A DNA stretch of 6,867 nucleotides from Candidatus Hydrogenedentota bacterium (lineage in GTDB: Bacteria > Hydrogenedentota > Hydrogenedentia > Hydrogenedentales > SLHB01), in assembly GCA_023384315.1 (NCBI GenBank), contig JAHDWY010000141.1:1967-8833 (forward strand). The letters are read 5' to 3'. Each line of letters begins with the position of its first letter. Position 1 is the stretch's first letter. The notes beneath the pieces are model-generated. The model was given only the letters and a program-made list of their open reading frames with translations. It was not told the DNA's origin and did no database searches. Made by a program: the position numbers and the translations under genes. Positions 1 through 5,823 of this stretch are shown one piece after another.

Positions 1-868
1 CATCCGTCTGCTCCCGATCGCGTTCCGCGTGTGCTTTCAGCGCGTCAAGCTTGCCACGGAGAAAGGCTACGCTACCATCGACTTGGTCCTCTGTGAGCCC
101 GTGCAGGATGAGCGGTCCGTGATACCCGATTCGTTCCAGCAATCCGATGTACCGGTCGTAGTCGAGGCGACCGGTGCCCGCCGCTTGGTTACCTGCAGCG
201 CCATCCTGGCTCAAATCCTTGGCGTGGGCCAAAACAATGGCGTCACCAAGCAGATCGAAGGCTTCGTCGAGGATTTCTGCCATACGCGGCAGATCGCCTT
301 CATGAAAGAGATTCGCGGGGTCGATGACGACTTTGAGATTCGAGGAATGCATCTCGTCGAGCAGGCGCCGGGCTTTCTTCGCGGAATCGACCACGTTGGA
401 CAGCTCAGGCTCGAAGGCGAAATTGAGCTGGTACTGCGCTGCAATGTGCAGGGCTTCGGCCATGGCGGCGCGCATGTCCGCCCATGCGCCAGGCGAATCG
501 TTGTCGCGGTGCCGGCGCCACATGTCCTTGGGATCGCGGGTTCCGGTACTTAGCGTTACGATGGACGTTCCCAAGCGCTTGCACACCCTCGCCAGTTCAC
601 TCAACCTCGTCAGGCCGTCAGTTCGCGTCTGATGGTCCGGATGGATTATGTTAAACGTGCCCGACACGGCGGCCATGACAATGCCCCGGGCGCGCAAGGC
701 TTCGCCGATTTGATCGGCGTGATCGTTTTCGATGAACTCGGGAAGGGAAGGCAAACCCGCGCAACTCATGTTGAACTGGACAGAGCGAATGCCGTGTTGC
801 AGCACGGAATCCAATATCGCTTCCAGAGTTGGCCGTTGAAAAGTCTTGGCGAAAATCCCTACATGCAT
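1..868 (-). CDS. Sugar phosphate isomerase/epimerase-like TIM-barrel protein (3' end outside window)
   Basis: This is the third gene of the operon. The frame is open from the ATG at 868 to the window edge: 289 codons with no stop, close to a full family length, so only the extreme C-terminus should be missing. The product reads as an AP-endonuclease-2/xylose-isomerase-like TIM barrel (IolE/IolI, sugar phosphate isomerase/epimerase class). The fold is suggested by MHVGIFAKTF (strand 1), AFEPE (residues 151-155, likely metal-binding Glu), VIDPANLFHEGD (181-192, metal Asp/His region), LAHAKD (213-218, metal His) and GTGRLDYD (231-238). At the place of the usual last metal-ligand Glu the sequence reads LILHGL (253-258), so that ligand may be altered. 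The start is 2 nt after the preceding stop, with only a weak CAGG upstream, so translation is probably coupled. It is probably cytosolic, as no signal peptide is seen. The substrate cannot be named; isomerase, epimerase and decarboxylase activities all occur in this superfamily. Confidence 0.88.
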   Translation of the reverse strand, partial: MHVGIFAKTFQRPTLEAILDSVLQHGIRSVQFNMSCAGLPSLPEFIENDHADQIGEALRARGIVMAAVSGTFNIIHPDHQTRTDGLTRLSELARVCKRLGTSIVTLSTGTRDPKDMWRRHRDNDSPGAWADMRAAMAEALHIAAQYQLNFAFEPELSNVVDSAKKARRLLDEMHSSNLKVVIDPANLFHEGDLPRMAEILDEAFDLLGDAIVLAHAKDLSQDGAAGNQAAGTGRLDYDRYIGLLERIGYHGPLILHGLTEDQVDGSVAFLRGKLDALKAHAERDREQTD

Positions 869-870
869 GA

Positions 871-1947
871 CTAGACCTGCCCGGATACGTCCTGGAGACG
901 CACCCTTTCCCCCGTTTCGACGGATCGCGCGATGGCCACCATGGCGCGCATCCCTGCGGTTCCGTCTTCGACATCGGCGCCCAGCATGGGGATACCATGG
1001 AGCACCGCGTCGGCAAACCCCTCTAACTGCAACTTGTATGTAAACGCGTCTTCCCCGATAACGCGCCGGACCTGACGATCCCTTACCGAGAAACACTCGA
1101 CGGTACCGCACTTGTAATACCAGGGCAGGGGGACGTCGCCGAAGACGCTGCCAAACTCGCCGTAGATCTGAAAGCCTTCACGGAAATCGCCGCGCAGTGG
1201 AACGGTCAGGTCCAGATGCCCCGCGCTTCCGTCCGTAAAATCAACGTTGACGAACCAGCAGTACGCGTCGAAGCGCTCGACGAGGCGCGCGTGTACCGAG
1301 TCGATGGGACCCGCAAGAAAGCGCGCGGTGTCGACAAGATGGCTGCCGTGGGCCAGCATGAAGTATTGGCGCTTATTCGCCTTGGGATCGCCTCCAGGAC
1401 GGCGCGCCTGAGCGCTGGTAATGGGGAGCGGTTGCAGATTGTCGGTCATCGTGTAGCGGAGCGTCGAATCGCAGTACCAGCCTTTGTAGGCCATCAGGCC
1501 CCCCATTTCCTCCCGGATGAAACGGTGCGCGAAGGTCACACCGGGGTCGAAACGCCGGTTGGTGCCGACTTGAAGCACGAGTGACGCGGCGCGCACTTCT
1601 TCGCACAGCGCTTCGCATTCTTCCACATTGACGCCGAGCGGTTTCTCGACAAGCACATGCTTCCCCGCGGCGATGGCCTGGCGGCACAAGGGTACATGGA
1701 AGGCGTCGGAGGTCGCGATGATGACCGCGTCGACTCTGGGGTCGGCGAGCATGGCGTCAAATTGATCATAGGCGACTTGCGGCTCGTGAATGGCCTTCAT
1801 CTTGGCGAGCAGGTCGGGGGCGGCGTCGCAGATGGAGTACAACTCGGTGTTGCGGCCCTTCCGACACGCGTCGAAATGGGCGAATTGGGCAATGGGGCCA
1901 CAGCCCAATACCCCAATTCTCAGCAGCCGTTTTTCCTTCTGAATCAC
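871..1947 (-). CDS. Gfo/Idh/MocA family NAD(P)-dependent oxidoreductase
   Basis: A 358-aa protein of the usual family length. The N-terminal Rossmann fold carries the dinucleotide motif GVLGCGPIA (residues 12-20). Next come VIIATSDAFHVPLCRQAIAAG (75-95), the hallmark EKPLGV (101-106) with the catalytic-type Lys102, and the C-terminal substrate domain with HGSHLVDTARFL (200-211), where His203 and Asp206 are the likely active-site pair. Members oxidise or reduce a hydroxyl/keto group on sugars, inositols or sugar acids with NAD(P). Translation starts at a GTG whose last two bases belong to the TGA stop of the RuBisCO-like gene (GTGA, 4-nt overlap), so the two are translationally coupled. The stop TAG lies 2 nt before the next ATG. 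The role inferred from context is to make or consume a keto-sugar intermediate handled by the two neighbouring enzymes. The family call is firm, the substrate unknown. Confidence 0.95.
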   Translation of the reverse strand: MIQKEKRLLRIGVLGCGPIAQFAHFDACRKGRNTELYSICDAAPDLLAKMKAIHEPQVAYDQFDAMLADPRVDAVIIATSDAFHVPLCRQAIAAGKHVLVEKPLGVNVEECEALCEEVRAASLVLQVGTNRRFDPGVTFAHRFIREEMGGLMAYKGWYCDSTLRYTMTDNLQPLPITSAQARRPGGDPKANKRQYFMLAHGSHLVDTARFLAGPIDSVHARLVERFDAYCWFVNVDFTDGSAGHLDLTVPLRGDFREGFQIYGEFGSVFGDVPLPWYYKCGTVECFSVRDRQVRRVIGEDAFTYKLQLEGFADAVLHGIPMLGADVEDGTAGMRAMVAIARSVETGERVRLQDVSGQV

Positions 1948-3374
1948 ACCAACCCCGGATACCGTTGCTTCAGCGCCGCAGAGAGCGCGGTTAATTTCCG
2001 TCGTTCGGCGACACCCGCCAGCGCGCCGGTATGCTCCTCCGCGGTCACGCCGTTCAATTCCCCACTCTGATGAACTTCGAGGGCCTGCATCATGGCTTCA
2101 GCGCCGCGCTTCGGATCGGTCTTGCCTTCGTCGTTCTTGATGGAGTTAATGGCGGAACCGGCGAGGAACAAGACGCCCTCGGTGATGCCGCGGGCATCCA
2201 CATCCTGCAGATTTAGACCGATGTTGCCCTGATCCAATCCGCCCGCGCGGACGATCATGGTCGGTCGAATGCCGGGCAACGGCGCGGACAAGACGTCTTC
2301 CGAAGCCCGCCACTCGTCGCCGTAGGGACGCAGGAAGGGCTCGCCTGCCTTGAGCGGCGCGGTCTGCCGGAAGTCGATCCCGTCGAGCCGGGCGAAGAGG
2401 TCGATCACCTCCCTCCAGATGGCGCGCGACTTGACGCCGATTCCTGCGTTGTGACCATAGATGGCGGGAGGCGTCTCCAGGTGCTTCGTGGCTTCGCGCA
2501 CCATGCGTACCGCACCGGTTGCGAAAGTTTCGCTGAACATGAGCGCGGTTGCGCCTGCTTCGAGGGCGGCATGCGCCGTATCCAGGATTTCGTGAGGCGC
2601 GCCGGTAATGTGGGAGGCGAAGAGCAGACCCAAGCCACTACGCGCGTCCTTGGCGCGCTCAATTGCCGCGGCGGCGCGGCGCGCGCGCTCAGCCACGGGG
2701 GAATAGTCGAGGTTGGGATACAAGTCCTCGTCTTCTTTCACGAACAGGAAGAGCGGGCACTGGGCCGCTTCCGCGACGAGAAACTCCACATCGTCGGGCG
2801 TAATCCCGGCGGTGGGTTTGAGAATGGTGCCGAAGGCGGGCTGGTCGGGCGCAAAGCCGGTTCGTGCGCGCACGCCGGCGGGACCATACGCGGGCCCGGG
2901 AAAGGTCCGGATAATGTGTTCCGGCATTTGAATGGCGACGAGCCGCGCGTCTTGCCGTTCGTAGAGGTCGAAGATCCCGGCGCCCGCAAGGGTATGGAGC
3001 ACATCGCAGGACGTGAGATGTCCATCCGGTTGGACCATCATCTTGAGCGGGAAGGCAACGTGCGCCAGCCCGAGACGTCCGGTGCTGTCGAACGCGTCGA
3101 TGCCTGCAGGCTTCGCAGAACACTGGTCGAGCAGAGAACCCGGAGGCGGATTCTTCACCCCGCTGGCGGCGAGATAGCTGATCTCCTCCGCGGCGCCTTC
3201 GAGTTTGGTGGAGCGCAGCGCGAAGAAGTAGGTGGCGACAATGTAGTCGTCGAGGATCGGCGGTGGCGATTCTGCCAGTCGTTCGCTGACGATTCGGCGG
3301 ATCAACGCTTCCCGCGCGTCCACGTCCTGCCACAGAATCTGCGCGGAATCCTTGTCGACGATATTCAATCCCAC
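1944..3374 (-). CDS. RuBisCO-like protein (RuBisCO large-chain family, probably form IV)
   Basis: A 476-aa protein matching the RuBisCO large-subunit fold. The N-terminal ferredoxin-like domain begins with DDYIVATYFFAL (residues 42-53). The barrel starts at FGTILKPTAGI (181-191), where Lys186 aligns with spinach Lys175. FVKEDED (211-217) matches the metal-site signature around Lys201/Asp203/Glu204, so the carbamylatable Lys213, Asp215 and Glu216 are kept. IYGHNAGIG (305-313) follows. Differences from true RuBisCO are clear: TILKPT replaces TIKPK, RAGG (376-379) replaces the SGG phosphate site, FLAGSA (403-408) replaces the second Gly-rich phosphate loop, and loop 6 does not align (Lys342 is only a candidate). 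Carboxylase activity is therefore unlikely. Known RLPs act as enolases in methionine salvage or in sugar-acid pathways such as D-apionate breakdown. The start is GTG with GAGGGG 8 nt upstream. This is the first gene of the operon; its stop overlaps the dehydrogenase start. The exact reaction is unknown. Confidence 0.93.
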   Translation of the reverse strand: MGLNIVDKDSAQILWQDVDAREALIRRIVSERLAESPPPILDDYIVATYFFALRSTKLEGAAEEISYLAASGVKNPPPGSLLDQCSAKPAGIDAFDSTGRLGLAHVAFPLKMMVQPDGHLTSCDVLHTLAGAGIFDLYERQDARLVAIQMPEHIIRTFPGPAYGPAGVRARTGFAPDQPAFGTILKPTAGITPDDVEFLVAEAAQCPLFLFVKEDEDLYPNLDYSPVAERARRAAAAIERAKDARSGLGLLFASHITGAPHEILDTAHAALEAGATALMFSETFATGAVRMVREATKHLETPPAIYGHNAGIGVKSRAIWREVIDLFARLDGIDFRQTAPLKAGEPFLRPYGDEWRASEDVLSAPLPGIRPTMIVRAGGLDQGNIGLNLQDVDARGITEGVLFLAGSAINSIKNDEGKTDPKRGAEAMMQALEVHQSGELNGVTAEEHTGALAGVAERRKLTALSAALKQRYPGLV

Positions 3375-3407
3375 GTTCCCAACCCCTCGAATAACCTGGA
3401 TGGATCG

Positions 3408-3436
3408 AGCATACCACAGCGTACACTCCGAGTCTA
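3408..3436 (-). promoter_or_regulatory. Putative sigma-70-type promoter of the RuBisCO-like operon
   Basis: On the minus strand, TAGACT (3436-3431, 4/6 to the -35 consensus) and TATGCT (3413-3408, 4/6 to the -10) are separated by exactly 17 bp. Transcription would begin near 3401, giving a leader of about 26 nt before the GTG start. The -10 element overlaps the left arm of the 8-bp inverted repeat described separately. This is a sequence match only. Confidence 0.4.
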
Positions 3437-3482
3437 AGCGCCCTTTTTCCTCCTGCCTCGAATGAGTAGAATCGGTGGTATG
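3410..3482. repeat. 8-bp inverted repeat spanning the divergent promoter region
   Basis: CATACCAC at 3410-3417 is the exact reverse complement of GTGGTATG at 3475-3482. Read in each direction of transcription, GTGGTATG sits shortly before the gene it faces (RuBisCO-like operon to the left, HAD gene to the right). It could be a pair of operator half-sites or simply a shared promoter element. The arms are short enough that chance is possible. Confidence 0.35.
3467..3472 (+). promoter_or_regulatory. Possible -10 element of the HAD phosphatase gene
   Basis: TAGAAT is a 5/6 match to TATAAT and lies 34 nt before the ATG, which would give a leader of about 28 nt. No convincing -35 is seen 16-18 bp upstream (the region is T-rich), so the assignment is weak. 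TATGTA at 3479-3484 is an alternative. Confidence 0.25.
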
Positions 3483-3506
3483 TAACGATAGCGCGAAGGG
3501 AGAGTA

Positions 3507-4157
3507 ATGCTGACTTCAAGTATTAAGCTTGTGATCTTCGACCTCGACGGCACGCTGTTTCAGGCGCGGCGGGTAACGATTCCTGCCGTGCAGGAGACCT
3601 TCGCCGCCAATGGACTACCGGTGCCAGACGCGGAAGAGATTGGCGCGTACATCGGGAGGCCCGCCGCGGAGTACCATGCCTGGCTGGCGGGGTTTTGCGA
3701 GCGGGAGAGGGTTCACGCGATCGTGGCGGAAACGGACCGCCGGGAACTCGAGCTTATCGGAGAGGCGGGTTGCCTGTTTCCCGGCGTACGCGAAATGCTG
3801 GCCGAGTTGCGCGACTCAGGATTCCGGCTGGCCATGTCGTCCAATGCGCCGGAAGATTATTTTGAGGAAACGCTGTCGACACAGAATCTGCAGGACTACT
3901 TCTCCCCCGCGCTTTGCAGGGGTACGCGGTTTGCCAGCAAGGTTGAAATCGTCAGGACTATTCTTGACCAAACGCCTACTGACCGCTTCGCGGTCGTCGG
4001 CGATCGCCACGACGACATTGAGAGCGCTCGCGCGTTCGGAGGGCGTGCCGTTGCCGTCACCTACGGGTTCGGAACACGGGAGGAGTTGGCCGGAGCCGAT
4101 GCGTTTGTAGACGCGACGGCAGAAATCGCAGGAGCGGTTCAGTCGCTGCTAGGCTAG
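3507..4157 (+). CDS. HAD-superfamily hydrolase, phosphoglycolate-phosphatase type
   Basis: A 216-aa protein, typical for the Gph/PGP-like HAD subfamily. All four HAD motifs are visible. Motif I is FDLDGTLF (11-18) with nucleophile Asp12 and acid/base Asp14. A helical cap follows (about 20-85). Motif II is MSSN (110-113, Ser111), motif III is Lys145 in SKVEIVRTIL, and motif IV is VVGDRHDDIESA (163-174) with Asp166 and Asp169/170. VTYGFGT (184-190) is the usual Gph-like C-terminal stretch. It should dephosphorylate a small phosphorylated metabolite such as 2-phosphoglycolate, a sugar phosphate or a nucleotide; the motifs do not tell which. The ATG is preceded by AAGGGAG at 3496-3502. It is transcribed divergently from the RuBisCO-like operon, 132 bp away, and converges on the polyprenyl synthase gene with 16 bp between the stops. 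A functional tie to the operon is only a suggestion. Confidence 0.93.
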   Translation: MLTSSIKLVIFDLDGTLFQARRVTIPAVQETFAANGLPVPDAEEIGAYIGRPAAEYHAWLAGFCERERVHAIVAETDRRELELIGEAGCLFPGVREMLAELRDSGFRLAMSSNAPEDYFEETLSTQNLQDYFSPALCRGTRFASKVEIVRTILDQTPTDRFAVVGDRHDDIESARAFGGRAVAVTYGFGTREELAGADAFVDATAEIAGAVQSLLG

Positions 4158-4173
4158 TCCGTGGAATACGGCG

Positions 4174-5043
4174 CTACCGGTCCCGGTCCATGATGTATCG
4201 CGCAAGCGCGCGGAACGCGTCCGCCTCGGGGCCGAACACCTCCAACGCACCGATGGCAGCCGCGACGGACTCCTCGCCTAATGTGCGCGCGCGGTCCAGC
4301 CCAACAGCCGCGGGATAGGTCGATTTGTCGCGCGCAATGTCGCTGCCGATGGGTTTACCCAGGGCCGCTTCCGTACCAATGACGTCGAGTACGTCGTCTG
4401 CAATCTGAAACGCGAGCCCGATATGGTCGCCGTAGGCGGTCAATGCGCCCATAGCTTCGTCGTTCGCGCCGCCCAACAGCGCGCCGGTGCGTACGGATAC
4501 GCGGATGAGCGCGCCGGTCTTACGCGCGTGAAGTCCTTTCAATTCATCGACGGAAAGACGCTTTCCTTCGCTTTCCAAATCGATGACCTGTCCGCCCACC
4601 ATCCCGGCGACGCCGGCGGCCTGTGCGATTTCCCGAACCACACGCGCGTCACCCGAACTCGCGGCTACGTCGAACGCCATCGTCAACAAAGCATCGCCTC
4701 CGAGAATCGCCATGGCCTCGCCGAAGACCCGGTGCGCCGTTGGTTTTCCGCGCCGGAGATCGTCGTTGTCCATGGACGGCAGATCGTCGTGCATCAAGGA
4801 GTAAGTGTGGATCATCTCGAGGGCGCAGGCGGCGGGCAACGCGGGCGCGTCGTCGCCGCAGACGATCTCGCACGCGCCCAGGGCAAGCCCGGGGCGTAGC
4901 CGCTTCCCGCCAGCGAACAGACTGTAGCGCATGGCTTCCAGCAGCGTCGCAGGGGTGTCCACCCACTCGGCAAAGCACTGTTCCAATGCGGCCTCAGTTC
5001 TTGCCGCCTTACTCGCCAGGTATTCCGGCACCGCAATTAACAA
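4174..5043 (-). CDS. ispA: Short-chain (2E,6E)-polyprenyl diphosphate synthase, IspA type
   Basis: This enzyme condenses IPP with allylic diphosphates to give farnesyl (or geranylgeranyl) diphosphate for quinones, carotenoids, hopanoids and undecaprenyl carriers; it is cytosolic. With the TTG start at 5043 it has 289 residues, the normal IspA length. Visible signatures are GGKRLRP (45-51), the first Asp-rich motif DDLPSMDNDD (86-95) preceded by TYSLMH as in bacterial FPP synthases, KTGALI (175-180), the second Asp-rich motif DDVLD (216-220) and KSTYP (240-244). The TTG is chosen because AGGAGA stands 7 nt upstream and the length fits. An upstream in-frame TTG at 5160 would add 39 residues without family similarity, lacks a ribosome site and falls inside the likely promoter. 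GTG at 5031 is a less likely alternative. The gene stands alone, with no xseB or dxs beside it, and ends 16 bp from the HAD gene stop. C15 versus C20 product is unresolved. Confidence 0.93.
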   Translation of the reverse strand: MLIAVPEYLASKAARTEAALEQCFAEWVDTPATLLEAMRYSLFAGGKRLRPGLALGACEIVCGDDAPALPAACALEMIHTYSLMHDDLPSMDNDDLRRGKPTAHRVFGEAMAILGGDALLTMAFDVAASSGDARVVREIAQAAGVAGMVGGQVIDLESEGKRLSVDELKGLHARKTGALIRVSVRTGALLGGANDEAMGALTAYGDHIGLAFQIADDVLDVIGTEAALGKPIGSDIARDKSTYPAAVGLDRARTLGEESVAAAIGALEVFGPEADAFRALARYIMDRDR

Positions 5044-5050
5044 CCTGTAT

Positions 5051-5056
5051 TCTCCT
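5051..5056 (-). promoter_or_regulatory. Ribosome binding site fixing the ispA TTG start
   Basis: AGGAGA on the minus strand, 7 nt before TTG at 5043-5041. It is the only good Shine-Dalgarno match near any in-frame start codon of this gene and is the main reason for choosing the unusual start. Confidence 0.7.
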
Positions 5057-5131
5057 ATTTCAATGTTCCCCGGCGCTGCGTTTTCCGGGATAACCCGGGA
5101 ACCGTCAATCGCCTCACTATGACGCGATCGG

Positions 5132-5160
5132 AGTGTAGACGGACGCCACCCCCTGCGCAA
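5132..5160 (-). promoter_or_regulatory. Putative ispA promoter
   Basis: TTGCGC (5160-5155) and TACACT (5137-5132) are separated by 17 bp on the minus strand. Transcription would start near 5125, about 80 nt before the TTG start codon. It lies just downstream of the terminator at 5197-5219, consistent with independent transcription of ispA from the histone-like gene. Confidence 0.4.
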
Positions 5161-5196
5161 CGAGGAGTCAGCTTACGCGAACGGACGACACCTCGC

Positions 5197-5219
5197 AAAA
5201 AAAAGGCACGCCAGGCGCC
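5197..5219 (-). terminator. Rho-independent terminator after the histone-like gene
   Basis: On the minus strand the stem GGCGC/GTGCC (5219-5215 with 5209-5205, one G-U pair) and the loop CTGGC are followed directly by eight T residues (5204-5197). It lies about 160 nt after the stop of the histone-like gene and before the ispA promoter, so it separates these two same-strand genes. The stem is short, but the T tract is clean. Confidence 0.65.
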
Positions 5220-5375
5220 GAATACTGCCATCGGCTTCCTAACGTGCACACGAATACTTCGACTTAACCGGGTACCGGTCCTTTCGGACTTCCCGCCAAC
5301 TGTTACGGTGCAGTATCAGTAAATGGCGGGGACGGCTCGAACCGGAACCATCTAGACTCGGGTTACCCCGATCGC
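5220..5375 (-). other. Hairpin-containing 3' untranslated region of the histone-like gene
   Basis: There is no plausible gene here. Read on the minus strand it holds several small stems before the terminator. CGGG-GTAA-CCCG lies just after the stop codon, GTCC-GAAA-GGAC (GNRA-type loop) near 5280-5291, ACCGG-TAC-CCGGT directly after it, and GCCGA/TCGGC close to the terminator. It could be an ordinary 3' UTR or a small RNA processed from the transcript. I recognise no known RNA family. Confidence 0.35.
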
Positions 5376-5627
5376 TTATTTCCGGCGCCGGCGGGCGACG
5401 GACTTCTTTTTCGCAGCGGGCTTCTTCTTCGCCGCTGCCTTCTTCTTCGCGGCCGGCTTCTTCGCCGCTGCCTTCTTCTTTGCAGCCGGCTTCTTCTTCG
5501 CCGCTGCCTTCTTCTTCGCAGCCGGCTTCTTCTTCGCCGCTGCCTTCTTCTTCGCAGCCGGCTTCTTCGCCGCTACCTTCTTCTTGGCCGCAGGCTTCTT
5601 CTTCGCCGCCTTTTTCTTCACTGCCAT
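5376..5627 (-). CDS. Lys/Ala/Pro-rich histone-H1-like DNA-binding protein
   Basis: An 83-residue protein made almost only of Lys, Ala and Pro, ending in the basic tail SVARRRRK. After MAVKKKAA it repeats KKKPAAKKKAAA with 12- or 11-residue periods (residues 9-75); the shorter units lack one Lys. The composition and the KKPAAKK pattern match the C-terminal tails of eukaryotic histone H1 and bacterial H1-like proteins (AlgP, HctB or Hc1-like tails), which bind DNA or RNA non-specifically through charge and are probably disordered. The ATG is preceded by a strong AGGAGG with 8-nt spacing, pointing to efficient translation. Expression probably starts at the promoter near 5829, runs through a hairpin-rich leader of about 190 nt and ends at 5197. 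There is no globular domain. A nucleoid-compaction role is inferred from composition. The repetitive DNA makes copy-number change between strains likely. Confidence 0.85.
   Translation of the reverse strand: MAVKKKAAKKKPAAKKKVAAKKPAAKKKAAAKKKPAAKKKAAAKKKPAAKKKAAAKKPAAKKKAAAKKKPAAKKKSVARRRRK
5403..5603 (-). repeat. In-frame tandem repeat of 33/36 nt in the histone-like gene
   Basis: Six consecutive units encode 12, 11, 12, 12, 11 and 9 residues of the KK(K)PAAKKKAAA pattern; the last unit is partial and one unit has Val in place of Ala. Codons are strongly biased to AAG and GCC/GCT/GCG, so units are near-identical at the DNA level too. Unit lengths differ by exactly one Lys codon, so frame is preserved. 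Confidence 0.85.
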
Positions 5628-5816
5628 TCCTTATTCCTCCTTTCGAGCTGCCTCTTTTCCTCCGACCCTGCCGGGCATCAATCCAGCCACCACAGGTGGC
5701 CACCCGAGATCAGGACCGTTCCCACGGGTGCCCGTGGGACGCTCAACCAGCGAACTCGCGTTCGCGATGGTTCAACTGATGCATCGCCGCGGTGTTCGGG
5801 TGCAACGAACTCCTGC
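5628..5816 (-). promoter_or_regulatory. Structured 5' leader of the histone-like gene
   Basis: About 190 nt lie between the likely transcription start and the ATG. Three strong inverted repeats are visible. At 5744-5771 AACCA/TGGTT and GCGAAC/GTTCGC flank a GCGA loop, a GNRA tetraloop on the minus strand. At 5721-5738 there is a perfect 8-bp palindrome CCCACGGG/CCCGTGGG with a 2-nt centre. At 5686-5700 there is GCCACC-TGT-GGTGGC. A 13-codon frame MHQLNHREREFAG (5784-5743) runs through the first hairpin but lacks a good ribosome site. It could be a regulatory leader (protein autoregulation, attenuation or a riboswitch-like element); I recognise no known class. Confidence 0.5.
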
Positions 5817-5823
5817 AACGTTG

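Noticed and set aside
1944..3374. Interpretation as a genuine CO2-fixing RuBisCO
   Set aside because: Substrate-site residues are replaced, and no small subunit, phosphoribulokinase or CbbX-like gene is nearby.
2451..3437. 328-residue plus-strand frame opposite the RuBisCO-like gene
   Set aside because: Antisense shadow caused by GC-rich codon structure; the minus-strand frame carries clear RuBisCO-fold motifs.
4158..4173. CCGT-GGAAT-ACGG as a bidirectional terminator between the convergent HAD and ispA genes
   Set aside because: The stem is only 4 bp and there is no T tract on either side.
5320..5345. tRNA-like 3' end on the minus strand (GGTTCGAGCC followed by CCCCGCCA)
   Set aside because: The T-stem does not pair, no matching acceptor strand or cloverleaf exists about 75 nt upstream, and a tmRNA of about 350 nt would overlap the histone-like gene without any recognisable 5' half.
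5239..5703. Minus-strand frame with Glu/Gly/Ser-rich repeats (EEGSGEEEAGC type)
   Set aside because: It is a shifted-frame reading of the Lys/Ala repeat DNA; the Lys/Ala frame has the AGGAGG site, an ATG and an H1-like composition.
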